Assembly: GCA_902806565.1 (NCBI GenBank)
Contig: CADCXA010000031.1
Span: forward strand, 62,001-126,000
Source of the DNA: Hypoxylon rubiginosum
Lineage: Eukaryota; Ascomycota; Sordariomycetes; Xylariales; Hypoxylaceae
Direction: 5' to 3'
Length of the DNA: 64,000 nucleotides
How positions within the stretch are numbered: the stretch's first letter is position 1; each line of letters begins with the position of its first letter. Below, piece by piece: positions 9,995-22,491 of this stretch. Both the position numbers and the translations under genes were made by a program. Under the pieces are notes generated by a model. That model saw only the letters and a list, made by a program, of their open reading frames with translations, made no database searches and was not told where the DNA came from.

Positions 9995-11240
9995 ATGGCA
10001 TCATTCAACGGCAACACTACTGGCAAAGAGGTCGTGGCGGCCTTTGCCAGCACCGTTCGAGGGAAGACAGGTGTGACACATTTCTTCCGTCCCCAAGTCT
10101 ACTTCCTAGCTTCTAGATACTGAACTATGAGCAGTTCTCATTACCGGATCGAGCAAGGGGAGTTTAGGTGCGGAGACGGTGAAAGAGCTGGCATCGGGGT
10201 TGGCGAAACGTCTGATTCTAGTAGGACGCAACGAAACCAAAGTGGCTCCCGTCGTCAATGAAATCCGAGAACTCAACCCTGAGGTGAAAGTCGACTTCGT
10301 GCAGGCTGACCTAGCAAGCAACGAGTCGGTGCGGCGCGCTGCCGCCAAAATCAACAGCCTTGCTGGCTTGGACCATATTGATATCGTCATCAACGCGGCT
10401 GGAAACATGGCAGTTCGAACCTATCAGACCTCAGCTGATGGTAACGAACTCCAATTCGCCGCCAACTACCTAGGCCACTTCCTCCTTACTAACCTCATCC
10501 TGGATAAAATCCTCGCGGCACCGGCCTCGACCGTCGTCAATCTTACCAGCATGGGTTACGAGATGGGCGAGGTCAACTACGATGACCCCAACTTTGATGT
10601 GAGCGGTCCCTTGCTCTCGTTATCATCATGCCGACTGAACGGATTAGGGCGGGAAAACGTACGATCCATGGGTCGCATATGCCCAGGCGAAGACAGCCAA
10701 CATCCTTCATGCGGCTGGACTACGCTATAAATTCGGTGACAAAGGCCTTGCGGCCTTCGCTGTGCACCCTGGCTGTGAGATTGATTCCACCCCGGGAGGC
10801 AAGTGAGCATCCCACTGATAGGAAGAGCAGATGTACCCGACTCCGGACTACAAGCGAACAATGAGGTGGATACGGACATGATGATTGAGGGCTACAAGCT
10901 GGCTGTGGCGCGCAATGGCGGTATGCTCTTCTCTACCTAGATAGGTACCGACAGCCCGCAGATATTAATATGCGTATAGGAAAGGACCTACCACCCCAGG
11001 CGCCACGAACACTGCAAGAAGGTTGCGCCACCATTCTTGTCGCGGCGTTGGACTCCAGTCTTCGAGGTGAGACATTTGCATCCGCTCGCCGCTCAACGAG
11101 AGCCCAGGCTAATCATGACAGATAAATCACCGGCGTTACTTCTGGAGTGCAACATATATCCGGGGGTGAAGCACTACGCAATCAATGCTGATGATGCTGA
11201 GAAGCTTTGGGCGCTGGGCGAGAGGTTGACTCGTAAATAA
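9995..11240 (+). CDS. Short-chain dehydrogenase, WW-domain-oxidoreductase/retinol-dehydrogenase-like
   Basis: Six exons (9995-10070, 10135-10598, 10648-10774, 10831-10920, 10980-11066, 11122-11240) encode 320 residues. The cofactor motif TGSSKGSLG is at 29-37, an NAAG motif lies near 110, and the catalytic Y191-x3-K195 is YAQAK. Conserved family blocks are visible after splicing: DPNFD, YDPW, FAVHPG, QANNEVD, EGYKLA and TLQEGCAT. The donor of the third intron lies directly after the HPG motif, at 10775; reading on to the stronger-looking donor 30 bp later would break the frame. The fourth intron contains CTACCTAGATAGGTACC, a variant of the dispersed repeat. The gene is co-directional with the cyclase and the next P450. 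Likely role: redox tailoring of the sesquiterpene. Confidence 0.9.
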
Positions 11241-12160
11241 CTGGACGATATACTGAAGTTGACAAACAAGAACGTGACTCTCACGACCTAGCTAGCCTTG
11301 GTACTCGAAGAAAGTTACACTGAGAATTCGTAAACTTACACTCTTTATTCCGCTACGTAGGTATCTATATAGCAAGGACTAGTGAATTATCTAAACTGAT
11401 GCCCTTGAAATGGTGACTTGAGTCTATACTACGACGCCTTTTACAGGAGACGAATACCTACCTCCTACCTACCTACCTATGTCAGTATCAAGGCATGATT
11501 TCTAACTAAACTTGAATAGGTATCTAGGCAGGTACCTAACCAGTCTGCGCTTTTTACGGCTCTTAGGTTTCATACGTCTACCTTTTACAGAAACTTATAG
11601 TAGTCTTGGGGCAACACCGATTGGTGTCTTGTAATTAGGTACAGATCATATTTGGCAACTTCCGGTCAGTACAGCGTGTTCTAAAACAGGATTGCTTCAT
11701 TCCTCGTGGCTGTGTATTGTACTCTAAATGGGGAGTTCTCGTTTAGGCTCAGGCCTATAAACCGCATAATCCCGGGAGTTTCCTCCTTTGGACGCTCGCT
11801 GTATTGGGTAGCTTACTTGCATTAGCTGTTGAACGGGCAAGACTAAAAGAATATTCTCCGAGCCAATTATATTAAATCTGAGAATATCCATGGCCATAAT
11901 TCTTAACTGGTCATTGTTCAGATTTAGTTTCCAGATAGAAATACTTAATTTTAATAGGAAGCTCGTATGTAGAATCGGAGTTGCTTTAGATCAAATCCTT
12001 ACTCTTGCCTGTTTCCTTACTTAATGCGCAGTGCCCGAAGGGCACGGGACGTATAAGGCAGGCAGTGCATGCTTCAAGAGCGAGCCACAAATAGCGGCAC
12101 ATCTAGTAGACTTGCCTTGAAACCGTGATTTTCAAGTGTGCCACTCTAGGAACGAGTACC
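11241..12160. other. Intergenic region upstream of P450-2
   Basis: This 920-bp gap has moderate AT content and no open frame of note. It contains a run of CTACCTACCTACCTA-like repeats at 11455-11480 and another GGTATCTAGGCAGGTACC copy at 11518-11536. A palindromic GCCCGAAGGGC lies near 12033. Confidence 0.55.
11455..11540. repeat. Cluster of dispersed CCTA/TACCTAGGTA repeat copies
   Basis: Several CCTA-based units in tandem are followed after 40 bp by an inverted-type copy (TAGGTATCTAGGCAGGTACCTA). It belongs to the same family as the other short palindromes. Confidence 0.55.
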
Positions 12161-14121
12161 ATGTCTAGCACGTCGAACGAAAAGGGATACATCCAAACAT
12201 GTGTTTTCCTGCTTCTCAGCGTATGGTCAACCTACCTACGCGGCCGTTATATTACATGAATAATAACGCAGAAATTGCAGGCTATCCTTTACAGACTGGT
12301 GGTGAAAGTTCGAAATGTCTATTATCACCCCTTATCGCATTTTCCAGGACCACCGACAGCAGCAATAAGCAATGTACTGCCAGTTCATCCCCTCATTATA
12401 ATTCAACCACAGCTAAGAAATCTTTTTTTATAGTTCTTACATTGCTACGTGCTCTTGCGCGGAAGGCAACCATACGATGCCCTCCATCTCCACAGAAAAT
12501 ACGGTATAGTGCCTTCAAATTTCGATTCGTTTGCTCTTCTGACAGAGTTGTGGTTCAGGCCCTGTCGTCCGAATCGCCCCCAATGAACTTTCCTTCAACA
12601 CGAGCCAATCGTGGAAGGATATATACGGTTTCCGGCAGGGCCACAAAGTCTTCGTCAAAAGCGACTTTTACGATGGGGGCAGTTTTGCGGATCAGGCACA
12701 CTCTATCGTGAGCGAACGAGACCCGAAGGCACATAGGCAGATGCGGAAATACCTCTCGAATGCCTTTTCGGAGCGATCATTGGCGGAGCAGGAATCGCTA
12801 ATCGCAGATATTGTTGATCGCTTTATCGTGCAGATTGGAGGTGAGAGGGGGGGAGAAGGATTGAACCTGGTACAGTGGTTCAACATGCTGACTTTTGATA
12901 TCATTGGAAGTCTTGCCTTTGGAGAGACGTTCGGGGGAGTTGAGACAGGCATGTCGCAGAATGGGTCTATCTAAGACTGTCGCTGATTTTGAGACCAGGA
13001 CGCACTCACCAGTGGATATCCCTTGTCACGGGCGCGCTGAAGCAAGGAGCCCTGGCGGACACTATGAAGAGGTTCCCACTTCTTGCCGAAGCAATCAAAA
13101 GGCTGATACCAGGAAAGATGAAGAAATTAGTGCAGGAGACAAAAATTCACGAGAGCTATTCCTTGGATTTGGTCAAGAAGTATCTTCTACCTCGCCTCCC
13201 CTAGACAAAGTGACCATTTGAGTAACTCTTGGGTAGACGCCTTGCTAATAAGACCCCCCGGAAAGATTTTGTCGCCAGCATCCTAGAGGACAAGGACTCG
13301 GACAAGATTTCAGACATCCAACTTGCCGCGCACGCTTCAGACTTCATGTACCAATCCCTATGATTGTCTCCCAACTACACCTAACTAATAGGGGTTTACA
13401 GAACGGCTGGGAGCGAGACCGCAGCCACAGCGCTGGCCTGTATTACCTATCATCTGCTCCATAGAACGGACGCGAGTAACAGGCTCCGGCAAGAGATTCG
13501 GCAGTCTTTCCAGTCATATGAATCCATTGACAACGCGTCCACGATACCGCTACCCTACCTAAACGCAGTGATTCTAGAGGGGATGCGAATCTACCCGCCC
13601 CTTCCCTTCGCCTTGCCTCGGGTTGTCCCTGAGGCCGGCGATATTGTTGACGGTCATTTTCTACCAGGAGGAGTACGCAGGATTCCGAAATATCGTTTAA
13701 GCCTCCTTGCTGACCGTATATGTAGACCGTGGTCTCCACGAACCCTATTGCAACCTGCCTTTCCGAAATGAACTTCCAAGACCCTGAGCTCTTCCGCCCG
13801 GAGCGATGGCTAGAGAGCAACGAGCGTGACAACCTTGATGCCAGCCAGCCATTTTCATTGGGAGCGCGGAGCTGTCTTGGGCAAAGGTGCGTGTGAATCC
13901 CGAGACCGTACTTATCACGACGAACGCAACATATATGCTTACTTCCTTTTGTATTCAGTCTTGCGTGGATGGAGATGAGAACAACATTAGCCAAGCTTCA
14001 TTACTCGTACGATCTCGAGCTATTGAGCAAGGACGTCGACTGGCACCGCGACTCGCGAATGCACACACTATGGATCAAGCCAGAGCTTAGGGTTCGTGTA
14101 ACTATAAAAACCAGTTCTTAG
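12161..14121 (+). CDS. Cytochrome P450 monooxygenase (CYP65/isotrichodermin-hydroxylase-like)
   Basis: Nine exons (12161-12220, 12281-12373, 12434-12503, 12559-12948, 12999-13179, 13237-13347, 13402-13672, 13726-13886, 13959-14121) give 499 residues. The order of P450 landmarks is intact: short N-terminal anchor, HPLSHFPGP, GPVVRIAPNELSF, the I-helix TAGSETAAT, ExxR as EGMR, PERW, and the heme loop FSLGARSCLG starting at residue 435 (Cys442). The intron at 12949-12998 has a GC donor, a gctgat branch site and an AG acceptor; its removal joins FGGVETG with RTHQW in frame. Despite lying 135 bp from a completely RIP-mutated transposon, the reading frame has no premature stop. The last codons border the AT-rich flank, so a slight RIP effect on the C-terminus cannot be excluded. 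Likely role: hydroxylation of the terpene. Confidence 0.92.
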
Positions 14122-14256
14122 ATTAGTTATACGTCTAGTAGAGTAAGGTATCTAGTTATATATTATTTACGCGTATACCTTTTATATTTATAGTTATAAA
14201 AAAAGTTTTCGTTTATTTTATTTAAATATTTTAAAGGTTAAATACTTTTTAAATAA
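14122..14256. other. RIP-leakage flank left of the retrotransposon
   Basis: The G+C content falls gradually over this 135 bp from the P450 stop towards the LTR. This is what RIP spreading from a duplicated element into adjacent unique DNA looks like. The final five bases are the mutated target-site duplication (AATAA, 14252-14256). Confidence 0.65.
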
Positions 14257-14579
14257 TATAATAAAAATTTATATTAGAAATTTAAAATAACTTTAATTTA
14301 ATATAATAATTTTTATAAGTTTTAAAGTTTTTAATTCTTTTTAATATAAATAAAAATTTAAAACTTTATTTATATTTTAAAGTTATTATTTAATTTTTAT
14401 TTTATTATTATTTTAAACGTTTAATTAATATATATTAATTTTATTATTTTAATTTAAGTTATTTTTATTTATTTATTTTTAGTTAATTTATATATTAATA
14501 TATAAAATATATATTTATTAAAATTTATAATTATAAGTTTTTTTAATTAAATAAGTTATTTAAATTAAGTTATATAATA
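14257..14579. repeat. Left LTR of the RIP-mutated retrotransposon
   Basis: This 323-bp direct repeat pairs with 20913-21235. The left copy is the more heavily mutated at its 3' end: where the right copy keeps GATACGTGC and CCATGGG, the left reads AATATATAT and TTATAAG. Confidence 0.88.
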
Positions 14580-17500
14580 TTAATTTTTTTTTTTAAATTT
14601 TATTTTAAAATATTATTTTATAAATATAAAAGTTTATAAGTTTTTTTAGTTATTATTAATAAAAGTTTTTAATAAAATATTTAATTTTTTTATTAAATAA
14701 ATAATTATAAAGTTTTTAAATTTAATGTTTTTTAATAAGTTATTTTTTTTATTTAATTAAGTATTTTACTTTTTTTAAATTTTCTATAAAATCTTTTATT
14801 TTTTTTATTTAATAATTTTTTATTTTAATTAAGGTTATTTTTTATAAAATTTAATTAAAATTAAATAATATTTAATTATTAATATAATAAAGTTTAATAA
14901 AAGAAATATAAAATAAATTATAAATTTTCTAGTTTTTAAAAAATATAAGTTTTATAACGGTTAAAAAGATTATTTTTTAGATTTTAAAAAGTTTTAATAT
15001 TTTTTAATTTAGTTTTTTTATAAGTTTTTTTATTTTTATATTTTTAACGTTTAATATAACTAATTATTTTTTAATATATTTAGGATTTTTAACGTGTTTT
15101 TTATTTATTTAAATTTTTATTTAATGTTAATTTTATTTAAAATATTTTTAGGTATTTTTTTAAACTTAAGTTATTTAATAAAAATAAAATTAACTTTTTA
15201 GGTTTTTAAATATTTTAAATAAAAAATTATACGTTATAAAATAATAATTATAATTAATATAAAAAAATGTTATATAAAAAAAAATAAAATTATATTATTA
15301 TAAATAAATTTAATTATAAAAAATAAATCTTTTTAATTATTTATTTCGTAGTTAATAAATAATTATAAATAAATTTTAAAAATCTAGTTAAATTATTTAA
15401 TTTAATTATTAATTTAAAAATAAAAAACTATATTTATATAAAATTTAATATTTACTAGTTTAAAAAAATCTTTTTATAAATATATTATAAATTTAAAATC
15501 TTTGTTAAAAATAATATCTAATAATATATTATATAATTTTTAATATTTTTTAATAAAAATTTTAATAAAGTTATTAATTTTTTTTTTTTTACTTTAAAAA
15601 AAATAAAATAAATTATTTTTATAAAAGGATTTATTATTATTTATATAAAATTATATTTATTTAATAATAATAAATTTATAATAAAATTTATTATAATAAT
15701 ATATTAAGATTTATAATATAATTTTATAAACTAAAAAAAATTATAAAATATATATTTTAAAATCTTATTTTTTTAATATTTTAAACATTTTTTAACGTAT
15801 TTTTTAACTATATTTTTTAAATTAAACTATTAAAAATTACAAGTAATTAATTTTATAGTTTTATTTATTTTTATATAACTAATAATATATATATTATATT
15901 TAAATTTTATAATTTTTTATTATAAAACTATTAATATTTATAAGTAATTCTTATAATAAAATAAATTATTTTATATTTTTATGTTTTTTCCTGGTTAATT
16001 TTTTTATTTTAAATAAATAAAATCTTTTAATATAATTTTTCTAAAATTTTTTATAAACTTTAACGATTATTATAATATTTTAAAACTATAAAATTATTTT
16101 AATATAAATAAAATAATAGTTAAAATAATAAATATAATTCCTTATAAATATAAAAAATATTTTTCTTATAAAATTAAAATAATCAGCTAATTTTTAGCCC
16201 CCTTTTTTTTAAAGTAATATTATAATAATTTAAATAAAATATTAACCTTTTTATTTAAATATTTTAATTAATAATTAATAATAAATTAATATAAAATAAG
16301 TTATTAAACTTATTAAGTTTATTTTTAGTTTAATATTTTAATAATAATAAAATAAAAAAGGTTTTAATAATTAAAATAAATTTTAATTTAATAATATACT
16401 TTTTTAAAATATTATTTTTATTTTTTAAAAAAGTTAATAATATTTAATAATTCCTTATTATAAATTTTATAGTTTATTTTAACTAAGTTTAACTTTTAAA
16501 AATAAAACACTATAAAATAAAACTTTTTAATTTTATTTTTTTAAAATAAAATTAATTTTATTATAAAATTTAAAATATTTATTTTAATATAAATAATTAA
16601 ATTTAAATTAAAATATATAAAAACTAAAATAATTATAAATTAATTTTTTAATATCTTAAAAATAATTAATATAAGTTTTATTTATTTTTAATCTTTTTTA
16701 TCTTTTTTATTAATATCTATTAAAAATTTAACTATTATTAAAAAATTATAAATAAAATATTAATAAAAGTTTATAAATTTTATAAATTACTAATATTTTT
16801 TAAAACTAGTTAAGTTTTTTTATTTTTAAATACTTTTAATTTTATTTAAACTTATTAATATATTATTAATTTTAATAATATATTTTAAAAACTTAATTTT
16901 TTAAACTTTCTAAGAATATTTTTTTAATAATATAATTAAATAATATTTTATTAGTTGTTTAAAAACTTTTTTTATTAAGGTATTATATTCTTTTTAAGTG
17001 TTTTTATAAATAAAAATATAATTAAAATAAATAAGTATATTAACGTTAATTAAATTTTAAAAAATATTATTTATTATAATTTAAAAAGTTATTAAAATGT
17101 TAATAAATTTAAAAGATATTACTAGATATTTATATAAATTATATTTATATTTAAAAGCTATTTTTTATTTATTTCCTTTTTTAATTTATATAAAGTTAAA
17201 TTTAAATTTAAAATTAATTTTAATAAAAAATTTAATAATTTTAAATTGTGTTTAAAATTTTATAATTAAAAAAATTAAATAATAAATTAATATAATAATA
17301 ATATTAAGTTTTTAATAATTAATAATAAATTATAATAAATTCTTTAAATTTATTTTTTTAATAAATATTATTAAAATAACATATAATAAAATAAACTTTT
17401 TAATTTTTTTTATATTAATTATTTTTTCTAGTTAAAGCTTTAAAATAAATAATTCTTTTTTATTTATAATATAAAAAAATTCTTAAAAAGGTATTTTTTT

Positions 17501-20500
17501 TTATAAAAATTTATAATATAATTTTATAATTAATAATTAAAAAATTATTATTTTATTTTTTAAGTTATAATTAAATAGAATTTTTAAAATTCCTTAAAAA
17601 CATTTTTAAATACTTTTTAAGTATTTATTTAAATTATAGTTAAAATAAAAAAAAATGTTAATAAATTTATTAAAACTTTATTAATATAATTCTTTTTATA
17701 ATATTTAAAGATAAATTAAATTCTTTAAGTTTAAAAAAAAAAATAAACTGGTTAATATTATTTAAACTATTATTAAAAAAAAATAATGTTATATTCTTTA
17801 TTTAAATTATTAAGTTTAAAGTTAAAATAAATAAAATAATTTTTCTAATATTATAATATAAAAGTTTTTAAATAGAATTTATTTTTTTATTTAAATATTA
17901 AAACATTAAAATTTATTATTAATTAAAAATATTATTATTTATAAATAAAAATCTTTTATTAATATGTTTTAAAAAAAAATATAATTAATATATTACTTTT
18001 AATATTTATAAATATTTTTACTTAATATTTTTTATTATTATAAATAAATATTATTTTATAAATAAGTTAGCTTTTAAAATATAATTTAAAATATAGTTTA
18101 TTAAAAGTTAAAAACCATTTATAATTTATAGTTTAATATATTAAAAAAAAATATAAAAACTTATTAATATTTTTTATAACTTTATATATTTTTTTTAATT
18201 TTAATTATTTAATAAACAAAGTTTATTATAATTTTTATATTTTAATTAAAATAAATTTACTATTAAATTATTAGTTTTTTATTAATATAATAAAATAATT
18301 ATTTAAAAATTTAAGTTAAAGTTTTTTTTAATAATTTTTTAAAAGAAAGGTTTTATTAAAATTAAGTTAATTTTTATTTTTTTTATAAACGTAAAAACTA
18401 ATATAATATTATTATTAAACTTTTATTTTATAAAAGTAATTTTTTTTAAAACTATAAATAACTTTTTTTTATTAATATCCTTTTTTATAAAATAAAATAA
18501 AATATTATAGTTATTTTTTTTATAATGTTAATATAAGTATTTATTTTTTTTATATTAATTAATATTTATTTAATTAATTTTTTATAAGGTTTTTTTATTA
18601 AAAACCTAGTATTTATTTTTAAAATCAAGTTAATTATTATTTATTTATTAATTTTACTTTTTTAAAAATTAATTTTAATTAAGTTTAAAACGGTTATTTT
18701 TATTATAAAATTAATAACCTAACTTTAATTATTTTATTATTAAATTAAACTTATTTTTTTTTAATATATTAAAATTTATAAACATATTTTTATAAATTTA
18801 TTTAGCTTTTTAAATAATATTAATAAATTTTTTATTATTATTTAAAAAACCTTTTTAATAAAAATATACTAGTTTAATAATTTTATTTAATAAAATTTTA
18901 ATAATATAATTTTAAAAAATTATTTTAAACTATTAAACTAATTTATTAAAATCTAGTATTTTAATAAAATACTAAGCTATATTTTTATAATATTTAAGCT
19001 TAAATATTTTTTTTAAATTATAATATTTTTTTAAAAAATCTTTAAAACATTTTTTTAAAATAAGTTTATAATTTATTTAAAAGTTTATAAATTTTATTTA
19101 TTTTATTATTTATAATTTTTATTAATATTATATTTAAATTTTATTTATTAATAAAAACCTTATTTAATTAATATAATAATAATCTTTTAAAAAACTTTTT
19201 ATATATATTTTTATATATAATTTTATTTTTAAATATTAAAATTAAAACTTAGAAAAATTCTAATTATTATAAATAATAAGTTTATTAAAATATATAAAAT
19301 TAATAATAATAAAAGCGAGGTAAACTAATTATTTAAACGTTTAAATTAATCTATTTTTTAATATAATTAAAAAAGTTAGTTTAATATATAAAATATAAAA
19401 AAATAATAACTTTTATAAAAATTTTAATAATAATTTATTTTTTTTATTATTAAAATTATTTAAATTATTATTAAAATTATTAAAAAAAAATAATAAATTA
19501 CCTTTTTTATTTTTTTTAAATATAAAAAATCTAACTTAAATAAAATTAAATTAAACCTAAATATTAATAATAATCCTTTTAATTTAATTAATTTATAAAA
19601 CTTAAATAAATAATTAGTTCCTTATTTTTATTTCTAAGTTAAAATATATAAATAAAAAATAAATATTAAAAATAATACCAATTTAAATTAATTATTAAAA
19701 ATTTAATTTAAATATAACTTATTTTTTTATACTTTTAAATATTAATTATATATTAATTAATTAATTAATAGTTAATTATTTAATAAATTTAATAAAAATA
19801 ACTTTAATATATATTTAAAAATCTAATAACTATTTTTAAAAAACTTAATTTAATTAAATTAAATTAATATATTTTTAAATAAATAATTTATTAATTTATA
19901 AATTTTTAATAATAACTTATTTAATAATTTTATTTTAAATTTTCTTATAAATATTAAAATTAATATATAATAATTTTAAAATTAAATATTATTTTTAAAT
20001 AATTTAAATTAATTTATTAATTATAATTTATTATATAATATTATTATTTATAAATTTAATAATGATTTTTTAAACTTATTATAAAAATATTTAATTAAAT
20101 TATTTAACTTAATATTTAAAATTAATAATTTAAATTATTAATACCTTAATTTTTATATTATATATTTAAATAATAATATTATAAATTATATAAAAAACGT
20201 TATAGTTTTTATAAACTTTTTAGTTTTTTTAATAAATAATATTTATTTAAGTTATTAAAATTTAAATAATATTATAAAAATCTTATATTTAAATATAAAA
20301 TTATAAAATTTATTTTAAAAAATTAATAATAATAATATTAAATATAGTAAAATTAAAGGTATTTTTTATAATTAATTTATAGTTTTAAAGTTAATAAAAT
20401 ATAAAAGTTAAACTTTTAAATTAAAATATTATTTTTATTTTAATAAGTTTTTAAATAATAAAAAAAATATTAAATTTAATAAAAAATCTTTTAAGTTTTT

Positions 20501-20912
20501 AATAAAAAAAAAATAAAAAAAACTTTTATTAATATTATTTATATAAAAAGTTAATTAATTAAAAGGTTTTTTTAATTAAAAAAATCTTAAATTTAAATTC
20601 TTTAAAAAATAAAATAAACTTTTTTTATTTTAATAATTTTAAAGTAAAATATAATAAAATTACTAATAAAAATAATAATAATATTAAATTATAAAAAAGT
20701 TATATTAAAATAATAATATAAATTATTTTAAAAAAAATATCTTTTAATAATAATAAAAAAGTATTACTTATTAAAAAAAAAAGTTTTAAATTATTAAAAA
20801 AAGTTATAAAATAATTAATTTAAAGTGAAAAAATTTTAAAATATTTAATATTTTAAAAATTTTTATTAGTTAATTAAATTTAATATAATTTTTAAAAAAA
20901 ATAAAAATTATT

Positions 20913-21235
20913 TATAATAAAAATTTATATTAAAAATTTAAAATAATTTTAATTTAATATAATAATTTTTATAAATTTTAAGGTTTTTAATTTTTTTTAA
21001 TATAAATAAAAATTTAAAGTTTTATTTATATTTTAAAGTTATTATTTAATTTTTATTTTATTATTATTTTAAACGCTTAATTAATATATATTAATTTTAT
21101 TATTTTAATTTAAGTTATTTTTATTTATTTATCCTTAGTTAATTTATATATTAATATATAAGATACGTGCTTACTAAGATTTATAACCATGGGTTTCTTT
21201 AATTAGATAAGCCACTCAGATTAAGCCATATGATA
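20913..21235. repeat. Right LTR of the RIP-mutated retrotransposon
   Basis: This is the partner of 14257-14579. Its last 90 bp keep many C and G bases, so RIP density decreases towards the outer edge. This end is the best source for recovering the unmutated LTR sequence. Confidence 0.88.
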
Positions 21236-21455
21236 GGTAGGTACCTAGTATCTATACTTCAGATCTGTTTTCTCTTTCGGGAATTTCCCTTCGGGAGTTC
21301 CCAAACTATACACGGGGCGATACCAAATGCTATGAGCTGCATATTTTAGTTGCTTGCGCCATAGCGAACATGATAAAATAGTCATAAATACAATATATGT
21401 ATCGCATTACGCTACTATGAGCTCATCCTGGCAGCTAGTTCCTTCAATATTCAAG
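21236..21455. promoter_or_regulatory. Remaining promoter segment of SDR3 next to the transposon
   Basis: Only 220 bp lie between the right LTR and the SDR3 start. The segment begins with the target-site copy GGTAG, which is itself part of a GGTAGGTACCTAG dispersed palindrome. It also holds two similar inverted repeats, TCGGGAATTTCCC and TTCGGGAGTTCCC, around 21,276-21,302. The insertion has probably displaced distal promoter elements. Confidence 0.45.
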
Positions 21456-22491
21456 ATGGCAGCACTTTCTATCACTAGCGAAGACATACCGGATCTCTCT
21501 GGTAAGACCGCCGTCGTAACCGGCGGTTCAAGCGGGATCGGGCTAGGCGCCGTGGAAATCTTCCTCGAACGCAAGGCCCGGGTGTTCATTCTCGACATCC
21601 AGGCGCCGCCCGCGGACCTCGGATCCGCTGCGAACCCGACGTTTATACGAACCGACATATCCTCGTGGCCGAGCCTCGTCGGCGCATTCTCGGCGATCGC
21701 TCACGTGCACCATGCCTCCGTCGATATCGCCGTAGGCAACGCAGGAGTGGAAGAGGACGGGGCCTACCTCCAGCAGTGCTTGCGCCCCGCGCCGGCGAGC
21801 GAAACCGAATGGGTGGCGCTGAAGGCGGAATGTCCGGGCTACCGCGCAGTAGAGGTGAACCTGCAGGGCACGCTGAATTTCGTGATGCTCGCCGCGCGCG
21901 TCATGAAAGGGCAGCGCGATGGCGGCAGCATCGTATTGACAGGCAGCGCGACGGCATACCTTCCGGAACAGAGCATACCGGTTTACTGTGCCACCAAGGC
22001 CGCGGTAGGTCTCTCGCATGGCCCTCTTCTCGGTGCGAATCGGTGTCGGAGATGCAGGCTTGCTTACTCGTAGCATCTAGATCACGAACCTGGTCCGCTC
22101 GCTCCGCGCTACGCTGCCGCAGCACAACATCGCCATCTCGGGCGTCGCTCCGTCGGCCACGGTGTCGGCCGCGTTACCGCCGAACCTGGCGGCCCCGATC
22201 ATCGCCGCACAGCTCCCCGTGTCGACGGGGAGGCACGTCGGGCTCGCCATCGCGTATTCGGCCACGGCGCGCCAGAGCCGGAGGGTGGAAGACTACGGGA
22301 AAGACGATGCGGCTGCGGACGTCGGGGGACGATGGAATGGCCGCGTCATCCATACCATCGGCGACACCTTCACCGAGGTGGAGGAGATGTTGGTACGGAC
22401 GCGGCCGCAGTGGTGGGGCGAACGAAACACCGAGTTGGCTCGGGCGCAGCAGACAGCTAGCGATATGCGTGATACTTTGCTCGGCCATTAG
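21456..22491 (+). CDS. Short-chain dehydrogenase (15-PGDH-like SDR)
   Basis: Exons 21456-22004 and 22081-22491 encode 319 residues. The Rossmann motif TGGSSGIG is at residues 22-29, a GNAG motif is near residue 95, and catalytic Y177-x3-K181 lies in YCATK. The intron removes 76 bp and uses the acceptor CATCTAG. The C-terminal part has the PxxLAAPI and GxHVGLAIAYS blocks seen in fungal 15-hydroxyprostaglandin/5-hydroxyaverantin dehydrogenase-like proteins. ATGs at 21417 and 21420 would add 12-13 residues. The coding sequence is GC-rich and shows no sign of RIP although it starts 220 bp from the transposon. It may belong to the terpene cluster or form a small unit with the next P450. Confidence 0.88.

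Larger units (their letters stand above)
14257..21235. mobile_element. RIP-inactivated LTR retrotransposon (6,979 bp)
   Basis: The element consists almost only of A and T and has no surviving reading frame. Two direct repeats of equal length (323 bp) bound it with a constant offset of 6,656 bp and no indels; differences between them are C/T or G/A transitions, the RIP signature. Both repeats now begin TA and end TA, as TG...CA would after CpA-to-TpA mutation on both strands. The five bases after the right repeat (GGTAG) and before the left (AATAA) match if G has become A, which gives a 5-bp target duplication. A purine-rich run before the right LTR (about 20,892-20,907) fits a polypurine tract for plus-strand orientation. 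The length fits Copia or Gypsy elements; the superfamily cannot be told. It separates P450-2 from the third SDR. Confidence 0.9.

Noticed and set aside
14257..21235. AT-rich island considered as a mitochondrial insertion or a centromere fragment
   Set aside because: Matched 323-bp direct repeats with RIP-type differences and a mutated target duplication at the ends explain it as a single RIP-mutated LTR element.
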